Origin: Gonapodya sp. JEL0774
Lineage: Eukaryota > Monoblepharomycota > Monoblepharidomycetes > Monoblepharidales > Gonapodyaceae
Assembly (NCBI GenBank): GCA_027604505.1
Contig: JADIIX010000067.1
Coordinates: forward strand, 53,766 to 117,765
Length of the DNA stretch: 64,000 bases
Direction of reading: 5' to 3'
Under the pieces are notes generated by a model. The model saw only the letters and a program-made list of their open reading frames with translations, had not been told where the DNA came from and did not search any database. Each line of letters begins with the position of its first letter. The stretch's first letter is position 1. Positions 25,118-36,822 of this stretch are shown here, piece after piece. Position numbers and translations under genes: made by a program.

Positions 25118-28100
25118 TCACACCCCACCCTCCTCCTTCCCCGCCATCTCCTCCACCGCCCGCTCGAACAACCTCCTCGCACCCCCGTCCGTATCCCCTT
25201 CGCCCGTCTCGTCAAACGACGGCGACCCGTCCAGGTACATGCGCAGCACGTCAGCGGCGAGGGAGTAGTCGCCGGAGCGGAACAGGGCAGAGCCGAGGAG
25301 TCTGGAGTTGGGACGGACGGACGGACGGGGTTTGGTTTGGTTGGGTTTGGGTGAGGGGGTCGTGGATGTTTTGGTTGCGGTGCCAGGGCGGAAGGTTACA
25401 CGAAACCACAGAAGGTCAGCTTTCACCTTACCGGTACCTCCCTCCCACACCTCATCACCCACCTCAACCCCGTCCCCACCCCGGCCCCCCTCCCAACGCC
25501 CCACCTCCCCACCTGCTTCCAACACCTCTTCCCCTCCCACGCCCTCCCCTGCACCACACAACACACCGCAAGCCACACCCACACCCGTCCGTCCCTCGGC
25601 TCCACAGTGTTGGCCTCGCTCAATGCGTCCTCGGCTGCGTCCCACTGGGCCATGGCAAGCGAAGCTCGGGCGACGCCGAGCCAGGCGGTCGAGGTGGGGT
25701 GCGCGCGGACGGCAAGGAGGAAGAGATCACGGGAAGTGTGGGCCAGGTGGGGGGAGGTGGGGGTGGGAAGTGCGGAGGTGGGTGAGGTGGTCGGGGGTGG
25801 GGTCGAGGCAGTGGTGTTGGTCGCAGGGTGTGAGGACTCGTCCGGTATGGGCACCGCAACGCCCAACGGGCCGTACGATTGGCAGAGGTATATGGTCGCA
25901 AGACGGAGATGCACCAGGTACGGGTCTTCGGGGTCTGTCATTATGGTGCACCGAACCGTTGGCACCTGTTCATCAACCACCCTCTCCCTCCCCTCCCCCC
26001 CCGGATCGCCCTCCAACCCACCTCTCCCCATCCCCACCACCACCTCATACTTCTCCCTCGCCGCGTCCCACCCTTGCCACCCCCTCCGGTACGCGACGTG
26101 TCCCAGCTCGGCCCACACGTCGGGCTCGTCCTGCCGCTTGTCTAGCGCTGCGTGGAGGACCCGTTCGGCGTCTGAAGCGTCCCCACGCAGAAGCTGTAGG
26201 CGAGATTGAAGGAGGTAGATAGTCGGGAGGGTGACCGATGGTTGGAGGAGTTCCTAGTGGGTGGATCGGGTTGGTAGGGATGGGAGGGGTATGACAAAAG
26301 GGGTACCGGTTCTCAGTGTCAGCTGTGGTGCCCAGGCACATAAAGACCAGCCCTCGTACTCACCGCCGCGATCGCCCTTTCGGCCATCTGCGTCGCCCTA
26401 CAGTGCATCAAAAACTCTGCTGCGTCGAGGTACGAGCTCCGCCTCTTGCCCTCCTCGTCAACCACCTCCTCGTGTCCTTGTTCCTTGGCTCCTCCTTCCC
26501 CTCTTTCTTTCCCTTCGACGAACCACAACATCCTCCCTTTGCTCATCCACACGTCGCTTTCCTCTTCGTAGTCCATCATTTGCAAGTACAGGCCCAGAAT
26601 CGTGGCGGAGAGGTGGTAGGTCGGAGCGAGGGATTGCGCCGTCTCGAGCATGACGCGGGCTTGTGTGTGGTCGGACGTGGAGGCGAGGGTCGCGCCGTAT
26701 GCGAGGAGACTACAGAGACAACACCAAACCGACAGACAAATGCGCACATCAGCTTATATCAATCCGGTTCTGTGCATTTCAAATACCGACGCTGCCCCCT
26801 ACCAACCTGGGAATATGCCGTCCAGTCTCTGCACCCTCCCTCGCACCAGGCAATCCTGCCAGCACCTCCTTCAAACACTCCACGCCAACCTCCCCATTTC
26901 CCCTCCTCATCTCGAAGCACCCGTACTCGTACCACGCCTCCTCGCTCCCCTCCCACCTCGCCACCCGCTCCAAATGGTACTTCTCCGCACCAGCCCAATC
27001 TCCGTCCCGCTCGCACTCGTCCGCGAACCGCCCCATTGCGGCGTACGCTTGACGCTCTTCGTGTTTGCGGTCCTCGGCGTGCGAGGCAGGGTCGCGGAAT
27101 ATGGCGTGCAATGCAGAGTGCATTGAGCCAACAAGCTGGACGTAGAGGTTGGAGAGGAAGATGTGAAGGTCGTCGGGCGTTGGAGGCGGGTGTTGTTGGC
27201 GTAGATGTGCGCGGACGAGGTGGGTGATGGCGGGTTTGAGGGACTCTTTGAGGTGGAAGTAGGTGCCCGAGGCATTCATGTGGTAGAGGAACTTCTTCTT
27301 TGACTAAAAGTATTAGGAGTGAAGCTTGTTGAATGGCTTTTGCAACTCAATGGTTACCCAATAAAGCTAACCTTCTCTGCTTCCTCAACAAAACCCTCCT
27401 TGACCTTTTCCAACGTTTCGAGACCGACGACCTCCACCCACTCTTTCACTAACCTCCTGGCGATCTCTTGGATCTTTGCCTTGTAGTCCGCCTCGGCCTT
27501 TTGCGCGCGCTTGGCGTACGTCTCTGCGGTCAGGTTCTTCCTTGGCGGTATGAAATCGCGCACGGTTTGGGTGATCTGTTGTGCAGGGAGCGAAGGGTGC
27601 GCGAGCATGAGTGACATACCTGTTGTTGTTCTAGCAAGGACACGGCTGTAAAATACGTACCGGCTGCAGCTTCTTCCTCTCGATCAACTCCCTTTCCAAA
27701 ACCACCTCAATCGACACCATCGCACCAGCTTTAACATAAGGATCCTCACCCTTGTCGCCCTTCTTACCTTTAGCCTCGGTATCCACCCACCCTTCGAGTG
27801 GGCATCGAGCACACAAGGTGGTAAGACGGGGTAAGATGAGATTGGAACAGTCGAGCTGGGAGCGGGCCCGAAAACGAGAGCCTGTGGCATCCGCGGCGTG
27901 GGCGAAGCGAGGTTGCACGTCTCGGGAAAGCTGTTTTGAGGGTAAGAGGGTGTAAATGACACTATTTACCCGTAAGCAAAACTAACCAGTGCTCAGTACC
28001 TCAACCTCCAGAGGCTCCTTAGCCATAACTTTCTCCTTGAGACGATCTAGAGCTTCCTTGTACATCCACACCGTTGCTGGCTTGGGCCATTGAACGATCT

Positions 28101-29421
28101 TCTTGTGTGGGGCGGGGGGCACAGCTGTAGGTGCAGGTGTCGCGGCAGCGAGGCCTGTCGAATCACTGACGGTCACGGATCTGGATCTAGCAATCGATTC
28201 AGCTTTGTTTGGTGGTGGCTCTGAAGAACCTGTACCACAAACCGTGAGCAACATTTTCGCAAGCGGGTTTGCTCATCCGAAGGTCACTTATCCCAACCTT
28301 GTTCGTACAGCATTCCCCCCGTTACTCTCACCGCACGGTCTCGTCCGCCGGTGGAAGGAACGGTCACCTGCAAGGTATACTGGTAGATATCTAACCCGAG
28401 ATCATTTGTGAGAAACAGACACGACGATAACCCAACGCGACAGCTGCGTCCACTCACTTGAAGCCGGATCCTTCTCATTCGCTTCCTTTACAGTCCACTC
28501 CTCAGGTGTCGGGTAGACTTGCCTTGGTGAAATCATGATAAACATGCCGGTAGCGCGATCCTCCTCTGACAGGAGCGGCCTCGAGAGTACGACTTCGACC
28601 TCTAGGACAGACCTGTGCGGATCGTCTGGTGTACCTGCGGTGGACGAGTTGGTTGCTGCAAGTTTTTTCCCTGCGTCTGCAGGTTGGTTCGATATTGTCA
28701 CTGTCTCTCGGAAGGAGACCCCTTCCCTCTCCGGAATGTTCGCGGAACCTTTCCTTTCCGACGGGTGAGCTGACGCAGTTCGAGCACGAGCTGCCGGCAC
28801 AATTTTTTCTAACGGTGCCACTTTCGCGGGCTCCACGTCTTCTTTCGAAATTTGGGTGTCCGATTCGACTTGCTGTTCAACGAGGTTGGGAATCTTGAAC
28901 AACTTGTTAAACAGGTGGAGCTCTCCCGTTCCTAGCACAGCAGTCTTTTCTTTTGGCAAGGATTCAATCACGGTGAATGTGACGTGACCTGTGGTGAAGG
29001 TCTCGAGAAGACGCTGGTTGTTCCCACCAGTTTTTATTAGAGCACACTGGTAGGATAATCCACCGGCGTAGATTTTACCTCATCAATGTCAAAAGTTTGA
29101 GCCCAAGAATGAGCATACTCGGGAGAACTCGTTTCCGGGACAACGGCGGACTTGCGAGAAAGGACGTTTCATCGCCCCAATGTCCAGCATGAGGAGCAGT
29201 TTTGGAGGGTTTATTTAAGATGCGGACGCATTTACCTATTCGTCACGAGGAAACTAGGCACTCACGTCTTTGCCCTCCAAGTCTGCGAATTGAATGCGAA
29301 CCGATGTAGACGGTTTATCTCCCTTTGAACCGTGGATGTTTCTGCCCGAAAGCACCTTGACGGTGACGATGACATTGCCGTGCGGGGAAGCATTCGGGCT
29401 CGCTGACGCAGGTGCTTCCAT
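25118..29421 (-). CDS. CFAP70: Cilia- and flagella-associated protein 70 (CFAP70)
   Basis: Axonemal protein of motile cilia and flagella. About 11 exons: 29421-29266, 29150-29079, 29013-28458, 28390-28298, 28229-28000, 27930-27661, 27575-27372, 27303-26807, 26709-26364, 26253 to about 25432, and 25301-25118. They encode about 1,140 aa, close to the usual family length. The N-terminus is C2-like (VIVTVKVLSGRNIHGSKGD). The middle contains the family segment KKIVQWPKPATVWMYKEALD, and the exon at 27303 contains SGTYFHLKESLKPAITHLV. The C-terminal half holds TPR helices (for example YHLERVARWEGSEEAWYEYG). The first in-frame ATG is 29421. The donor near 28297 (GTTGGG) and the last junction are uncertain. 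Its presence implies a flagellated life stage. Confidence 0.85.
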
Positions 29422-29637
29422 TGAAGGGGTTGCAATAGTTTCCAAACCAAAGAGTTGAACAATTCAAAGCTGTTCATAGGTACTTCCGGACGCAAGGATT
29501 TCATCCCAACAGAATACATTATTAAATTCAGGGAATTTCATGGGTATGCAATGCGAATGCTTCCCATTACACAAACTGCAGGATTAGTTCGGAGGTTGCA
29601 AAGTCTGGTGAATAAGCAGAAGATATAATATCGCCCG

Positions 29638-32424
29638 TCATCCCTTGGTCGGTGTCGCATCCAGTTGCATTGGACTGCCAAAACCCATTCGGCCCATGTC
29701 CCTCGCCAACATGGACACAGGGGTTGCAACAGCCGCTCCAGAGAAAGCGCGATTTCCACCTGCGGCTTGTAACCGTGCAGCGAACGCTGCCGGATTGCTC
29801 GAGCCACCACTCTCAGGCGTTTCTACCATAGAAAAGCGGCGATTTTCGCGGTCCACGGGGGTGCTGGATATCGACATGGGTTCCGCAACTGACATTGGTC
29901 GCTGCGGTGTTTGTGCGTTTGGCGAAGTAGGGGAGGGAGGGGGAATTTGTTGCGTCTCTCGCCGTCGGACGCCGTAATGCAGGTGAGGGCGAGGAGGGTT
30001 GTGGTTGGGTCCGCTGGGTGCATGTGGAAAGACTACATTGGAGTATGCGGACGTCGGTGCAGCGACCCGACTTGGAGATTTACGGGAGGGCGGAGGAGGA
30101 GGCATTCGAGGGCTCATCGTAGGGATATGTCCAGTTATTCGTCGGCGGTCGTCAGATTGGCGCGTGGCTCTGTGGATAACAGAGCAATCGACATCGTTGA
30201 TACCACATCCTATTGAGTGCGGAACCGTCTAACTGACACTTACTCAACAGGTTTTCTCGGCCTCGGTAGCGCCGACCCTCTTGCTTTGGCCAACCACCAA
30301 GCGGCATCCCCAACTGCACCTCCCGATGCGTCTAGCTCGGCCTCTGGCTCGACTCCAGCGAAGGATGGTACTCGCTCTGAATACTCCGGCCCAGTACCGT
30401 TCGACGATGACGCAGTCTCACGCATTTCTTCGATGAGTGTGGAAAAGGATGATACGGAGGGGGAGGGAGTGGGAACGGCCGACTCGCTAGTTGGTGTGGA
30501 AGGCACAGCTTCTGGTGCCTCGGCGGAGGGAGGAACGTATTGCATTGAATACGATTGCGCCACTGATGCTGTACAGAGACATCAATTTATGGAACCCGCA
30601 AGAGAATGTGCCCTGACAAACTCACCGAGACGTCTCTCCCGAGCAGCAAGTTCCCTCTCCTTAGCGACCAAGTCCCTCTCCCTAGTCGCAATCTCCCTCT
30701 CCCGCGCTTTTAGCTCTGTTTCTTTGGACAAGAGCTCTTCTTCTCGCCGCTTCACGACAGCTTGGCTGTATGTGTGAGCTCCCTTAGACATGTTCGGTGA
30801 GGAAGAACACGTGTACACTCACGCATGGCCCAGATCCCGATGTGCGAGGCAAATTTGAATCCTGTCGTGTTTCAGGAGCTCAGCGGCGGTGGGGCGTTTG
30901 GCATGCTATGGACGTCGTAGAAGCAAAGTTTTGACAAAGAACCCTCACCAAAGTGGTGTCGGTGATCACTCACGTTAACCTGCAACATACTCTTGATGAC
31001 ATTCCGTAAATCATTCGAATACCCTTTTGGGATCTCCGGCGTCTTCCCCAGTTTGATTTTGGCCGCGAGGCCGGCTTGGGATTTAGCTTGAAATGGTGGC
31101 TCTAGGGCACACATTTCGTACACGAGGCAGCCGAGGGACCAAATATCAGATTTAGTGTTGTACTCAGATTCATTAACGAGCTCGGGGGACATATAGAAAG
31201 GGGTGCTGCAAAAATGTGACTCAGTTATCGCTTCGAATAGAAACGCCTTGGTCGTAAGGGCTTCACTTACCCAACGTATGTTCTAGCAAACTGCGTCTCC
31301 GGGTCATCAATCACTCTTGATAATCCAAAATCACCCAGCTTGATGTTCTGCTCCGCGTCTAAAAACACATTGTCCGGTTTGAGGTCGCGGTGCAGCACCA
31401 CCGCTCTTGGCGTCCCCGAGCGCTTGGGCGGAGGGTGGTGGCATTCGCAGAGTGCGAGAAGAAGTTGGGTGAAGAGGCTCCAAACGACTGGTTCCGGGAT
31501 GCTGCGGGACTCGCGGCGGCAGCGCTTAATGACGGAGGAAAGGTCGCCTGCGGACGGGTTCCGGTAAGGGGACGTGCAAAATCACGCTTCGTAACATGTA
31601 CCGTAAAAGGAAATAGTTGCCGCGCCATGTCCCGTAACGTCCTTCCTCCTGTTCCAGCTTCTCAACACGACATCTTCCTTCGGTACTCACCACCTTCGCA
31701 GTATTCCATGATGATATAAATCAAGCAATTATCCCGATCGACAAATCGTTCATAGTAGCGGACGATGTGTGGGTGCCGAAGCTCGCTAAAAGGGGTTTCA
31801 GAGGTTTGCCATAATCAGATATTCCATAAGCCGTGTTTGAAACCCTGTCAGGGGACTCTTACCGTAGAATGTTGACCTCCGAGACGAGCTGCCGCTTCTC
31901 TCTATCAGACATTTTCCGGTAGTCTATCTCCTTTCTGGCAAGAACCTTGAGGAGTCAGAGTGGGATGGGGTCCAAATATCTCTGAACAAGGTGTTTGACA
32001 CCTGACAAACGTCAACCGCACCTTGCCATCCGATTTTCGTCTCACTTTCCGAATGAGACCAAACGAGCCTGCGAGTTAAAAGTGTCATAAGGCGATTCGA
32101 GTGAGAAAACTTTCATGAAACGTGTCCAGAAACAGCGCCCGGAAACCAAAGGCCATCAACCGCCGTCCTTGTTATCTCACCTGACCCGATGACCTCGAGT
32201 GGGTCAAAATTGGTCAGCGCAGTCTGTCCAGAAGTTGAGGCAGGCGTCTCCACTTGGCTGGAGCTGGAGCTCCCGGCTTTCGACCCAGTTGAGGGCATGA
32301 AGTCTGCCGCTGTCTGCTCGGACATTGGGCTAACTGGGGAAAGCGGCGAAGCGGCGGCGCGGGTTTCTAGGCCGATGTTAACGAAAGAAGGGTTGCGCCG
32401 GCCGTTGGAATCGGTTGCGAGCAT
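29638..32424 (-). CDS. NIMA/Nek2-type serine/threonine protein kinase
   Basis: Ten exons join in phase (32424-32181, 32068-32022, 31945-31863, 31785-31691, 31547-31271, 31205-30974, 30905-30823, 30765-30626, 30568-30244, 30169-29638) and give 685 aa. After a Ser-rich N-terminus of about 75 residues, the kinase domain shows GSGSFG, VLARKEI, VLHRDLKPDNVFL, KLGDFGLSRV and TPFYMSPELVNESEYNTKSD, with the Nek-typical CLVYEMCALEPPF. The domain is followed by a charged coiled coil (KRREEELLSKETELKARERE and on) and a low-complexity tail, the Nek2/NIMA architecture. An insert with HHPPPKRSGTPRAV lies just before the HRD motif. NIMA kinases act in mitotic entry and centrosome or basal-body function. The gene lies 216 bp downstream of the CFAP70 start on the same strand. 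Confidence 0.93.
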
Positions 32425-33045
32425 ACAATATCCAAGCTTTTCGGGAACAAGGGAACGCGGGTCTGGGTAGAGTTGCCCGATCCAACACAAACAATACCCA
32501 TCGCAAAACCAATTGCATTTGCCTGACGATTCCGTCTTTTGCGGATAAAATTAAAAGTATGATGACTACGCCGTTCACTCCCGTTAGTTATTGATCGAAA
32601 TGAGAACACGAAACGGGCTTCAATGATTCAGATGAAGCGGTATCTGTTTTCCACCAGAGAGTGAGTTCCAAAGGAAGTGGCACAGACTCTTTTCACCGTA
32701 AGCAATCCTGTCCTCGTCATTATGAGTACCCACCTCAGATCGTGAGAGGATCACATCGCGAACCGGCAAGCATTCAATAGGATCAACTTTCTGGTGTGTG
32801 GGCGAAACGAGTGCAAATTGGCAGTTACATGATAGACTACTGAGTCTAAAGGATTAAAACACGTCCTTTCCGATGTCAAACAGTAGCTGAAGGCAGGCAT
32901 AACAAAGGAGACGAGGTCAGCATCACTAATTAGGTGTACGTGCTTCTCACCACAAGTACGAGAGGTTAACGGTTCAAAGTGCCATAGCACTTCGTGTTTG
33001 CGAGCAAGGTGGTGGGTGAACGTTAGCCGTTGCAGGAGAATCTGC

Positions 33046-33081
33046 ACCGTTGCCCGGGGACCACCGCGAGGAGGTGTTCAC
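33046..33081 (-). repeat. Fragment of dispersed repeat family R
   Basis: About 36 bp matching the most conserved block of the copies at 41440-42065 and 50265-50888. On the minus strand it reads EHLLAVVPGQR against EHLLVVVPGQR in the other copies. Confidence 0.55.
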
Positions 33082-33212
33082 TGTAAGAAGAATAGATGGA
33101 AGCCCAATGCACCGCAACGTTAGAATACGAGTTGACAGTTAAAGGGCTGCGTGGTTCACTCACCCATTTATGGTCCCCATAACCGCAACATTCCCCAAAT
33201 CCATCTCCCGTA

Positions 33213-33272
33213 GGGCCTCAACATCTTTCATTCTGTATTACCGGGCCTCAACATCTTTCATTCTGTATTCCC
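33213..33272 (+). repeat. Two-copy 30-bp direct repeat
   Basis: Two adjacent units with a 30-bp period, identical over about 27 bp (each starts GGGCCTCAACATC). It lies in noncoding sequence and looks like a simple tandem duplication. Confidence 0.85.
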
Positions 33273-35981
33273 GCGTCCCGCAGCATCGCTCCTCCCATTC
33301 CTTGGCCCATCCTGACTGCTTCCATCAAATCTTCCTGCTTCACATCCTCCATCCAATCCTCCAGCTCATCCGACATCAACCTTCTCCTCCGCCCATATCC
33401 CGATTATTCATTGATTTTCATTATTTGGCCTAATCCTCCTCTTCGCGCTGGCATTGCCTTGCGAGTTCTCACCGCGAGACTAGACGCCCAATTACGCTAA
33501 TCCTGGGCGAACCAACCCGACTCTGGGGGCCTGGGAGAACCATCAGAACGAAGGAGGGCGACAGAGTTCGGACTCAAACGTCCTTCGTCATGTGCGAACT
33601 CTCCGACATCCTGCCCGTCAAGGGAGAGGCAAGCACTTGCCTGGAATGCCAGAATGAGGTGAGACTGACGAAATCCTCCTAGATGCTCATCGCCAACTTA
33701 CGCGGTTCGAGAATTGGCACAGTGGTTGGTTGCCGGAACGAGTTGGTGTTTCGAAAAGGAACAGAGGCATTTGGTTTGGAAGGGGAATTGCTATGGTCGC
33801 GGTGGACAAAGCGTCTTGTGGTTCCTCCCCTCAGTTGATTTCCCTTTTGTCAGCCATTTCGTATCAACATAAACGGGACGAATGCCAAGTAAACAGGACC
33901 GCAATGACCACGGTGACCGGGCCGATAAGTTAGTTGGACTTTTCTAATCGAGAAGTGCCTTCGGGACCTGGTTTGAATCTCACCTTTACAAAGGCTAGTG
34001 CCATAAAGACAGTTGCTTATCTGGCTTCTCCTTACAGGACGTCATCTCTCGATGGATACTCTTTGATTTGTCCTGCTATCGGTGAAGGGTCGATCGCCGT
34101 GGGAAATCCGAAAGGCACTAGTACTCACCCCTATTCGCTCGAGCCGTCATCCCCCATTATACATTATTCCTCGCATCCTTCATTCTAGCTTCACAAAGAT
34201 CAAACTCACGCCCAAGCAGTCTCGGTTGTCCTTCATTGAAACGTCCCAGGCTCAGGTTTTCTGAGTTTACTCCCAAATCGATTCACACGCCGGGACCACA
34301 ACAAAGCGTTCAAGCAAACGAATGGCGTCGGAAACCTTTGCACTCACTTGTGAGTCGCTAAGGACGATCCGGGGAAAACATCTCTGGCCTGGCGAAGTAA
34401 ATTTGCGGAGGATCGGGAGACCAGGAGTCCAGGACGTCAAGGATCGATCTTCAACAGACGGCGTGTTTGCGTGCGAACTTTGTATGTCTACATATGACGA
34501 AAGCTTGAAATGTGATCTCACATATGGGTGTCAACTGACTCGAGTCTCTCTTGTATTTGAAATAGAGATGGCGCGGGACGATCTCTCACTCTGCAGCCTC
34601 GACCTGTCAACCTGTGAGTTACGTATGAATCTTCTACCTAAGAATGAAGTCCCTCGTGATTTCTCCCTCGTGATTTCTTAAACCAGCGATGGTGAGCTTT
34701 GGCGAACATATTTGGCCATAACAGAGTTGGCACCCCAACACCTGCTGTGTGCGTTATTGTCGGACAGATTTTTTGTTTCTCATTCAACTTGCTTGGCGAA
34801 TGTTTCCACATCAATGACCCTCCGCTGCATTCCTTGACATACCTTATCTGGTTGTACGAGATTGCTGATCACTCTTGTTGCCCGCCTTCCCCTCCCAACA
34901 ACCCCACAATCCTGCTTCGCTCTGCTGCGTCGTGCACTTGTGCAACATGCAATTCTGGCTCATCCTATACATGGCAGAGAACAGTTCGTGGACAAGTTCC
35001 GGTGTATTCATTCCAACTCAGAAAGGAGCTGGAAATGTTATCGTATTCATATAAGTCATAAATGGCAACGTTTGATGACTGACAGTTACATCATAACTAA
35101 ACGCAATCCTATTCTTAGAAGCAACAACCCGTAAAGTTTTGAGGATCCAACCATACGCTTGATTTCATGCGAGCTTTCCGTCAGAATCTTCGACGTCAGC
35201 GCGAGATTTATTGCGGAAAATCGGGGTAAGCCTTTCGAACAGCATCAAGGACGTGGTTGGCGGCACAGTCGGGCACGTGCCACTCCTCCATTCAAAATGA
35301 GAACAGCAAATGAGAGGAATACTCCTCGCTCAGAATAGGTTGTGTTGAACTGACCTTTTTAGTGAACTCCTGAGTTGGTCGGCGCAAGCTGCAAGAGAGC
35401 GTGGGTTGTTAATCCACAGTGCCTCACAATTGACGAGTATCATGGAAGAGCGTACCTCGCTTTAAAGCTCTGCATTTTTAACTCTTCCCCGCCAACTGAT
35501 TTGATCGAAGACGCCACAACGGCCAGAAAAGCCTTATGGACCTCTCCCGTATGCATTCGAATCTTAGCCGTGAAAGATCTCCAGGCGGGTGGCCCAATAG
35601 CTTGCGCGAAGAAGACTCTCCATGGGACAAATTCAAACATTTCCGATGGAGTCTGTTCCGAATGAAGAGGAGTGACCGAAGTACAACGAAGATTCAGAAA
35701 TGACACCAACCTGGTCATTTCTTCCTATCATCGTCTCAGCGAGCAACTGGATAGAAGATGTGCCAGGGGCAAAACCGATTGGATTTTGGATTTCCGTGAG
35801 AGCTGCTGGCACGTGTTTAACAGTGCTACTTCTAACGGGCATGGGCATGTCTTGCGTTCTGTCACAGCCAGCCTCTGCGACCTCACCCTGTGGGTTGAAC
35901 ATCACATTACTTGCAGCTGCAACCAAAACGATTTATCAGTAAGTACAGCCTACCTCCTTGAGAGGCGCCGTGAATTTCCTT

Positions 35982-36822
35982 CTACGCGCGCCAGTCTTTC
36001 GTACGTGCGGACTCGCGCAGAGTTCCAGCTGGACGGGGAGCAAAGCCTGGTGGATTAGGATCACACACTAGCTTGTGTAATGGTCTAGATATCGGGGAAT
36101 CACTCACTGTGTTCGAGGTTACATTGCTGACCTCAGCGGCTGCAGTGGTGGAAGGCTGCGGCATTGGAGGGCATTCACCTAACATCGCGCCTTGCACGGC
36201 GTATTTGGATGTAGGTTGAGGCAACACCCGCTTCTTGGAAAGCTGGCGCTTTTTCTTGTGCCCTTGGTTTTCGCTTGAAGTCCACTGTACAGGGAATCCG
36301 GGAGTGCTTCAAGAGAGTTGACAGAAGCCGGGCGTCCCGTTGCGCTACTTACTTCACTGTCCGAGTTCTCACAGGAATTTTTTGGAGAGTCTGAGAGCTC
36401 ACTCTCAGAGATGGGGTAGTGAACGAAGGTCTCCGGATTTTTCTCCACAGAAACGGCGATGGGCTACAGCGAGACAGAAGGGACCATTGTGAAAGTGAAC
36501 GGTATACAACTTCTCAGAAGCGGCGTCAACGTACATCAATAGCCAAGGAATTCTTGCGCTTTTCAGGTTTATCCACAGCCCAAGGCCAGTGATTCACGAA
36601 ATCGAGTGGCCCAGACCCTACGGGTATCATTGGCTTCTCCAGAATGCTCTGAAAGACAGTTCGGCACTTTGTGGCCTTGGGTTTGAAGAACAGTTCCGTG
36701 AGGGGAGGGCCTAACCTCTTCTTTGGGGGTAAATCAAAGGGGTGTTCTTTTTTGTGCGGCCCTGTGACATACGGGCTCTTCTTTTTCGTCGCTTTACTGC
36801 ATTTGATTTTTGAACGACGCAT
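35982..36822 (-). CDS. Small basic protein of unknown function
   Basis: Three exons on the minus strand join in phase: 36822-36535, 36463-36353 and 36284-35982, about 233 aa. The N-terminus is very basic (MRRSKIKCSKATKKKSPYV), and another basic patch is GHKKKRQLSKKR. An acidic Ser-rich segment (SESELSDSPKNS) lies between them. The motif PLDFVNHWPWAVDKP looks conserved but I do not recognise it. Introns are GTACGT-TAG and GTAAGT-CAG. The end is uncertain, because a possible extra intron (GTGAGT near 36107) would change the tail. Nuclear location is inferred from the basic runs only. Confidence 0.6.

Larger units (their letters stand above)
32425..35981. other. Long gene-poor region
   Basis: 3.5 kb with no gene I can support. 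It holds the 5' region of the NIMA kinase gene, a short fragment of repeat family R near 33046-33081, a 30-bp direct repeat at 33213-33272, and an ATG-led open frame at 34322-34681 (119 codons, starts MASETFALTCESLR) with no recognisable domain. Open frames overlap on both strands at 35630-35940, and I could not tell whether either is real. Confidence 0.4.

Noticed and set aside
25308-26222. Long plus-strand Pro/Arg-rich open frames opposite CFAP70
   Set aside because: They mirror the GC-rich TPR exon of CFAP70. The minus strand gives family-like TPR helices and phase-consistent introns.
34322-34681. ATG-led 119-codon plus-strand open frame
   Set aside because: No recognisable domain, no splice context and no neighbouring exons. 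Its length is possible by chance in this composition.
35633-35942. Overlapping open frames on both strands, one with hydrophobic segments and a possible donor at its end
   Set aside because: Neither strand gives a start, a domain or a coherent exon chain, so I could not choose between them.
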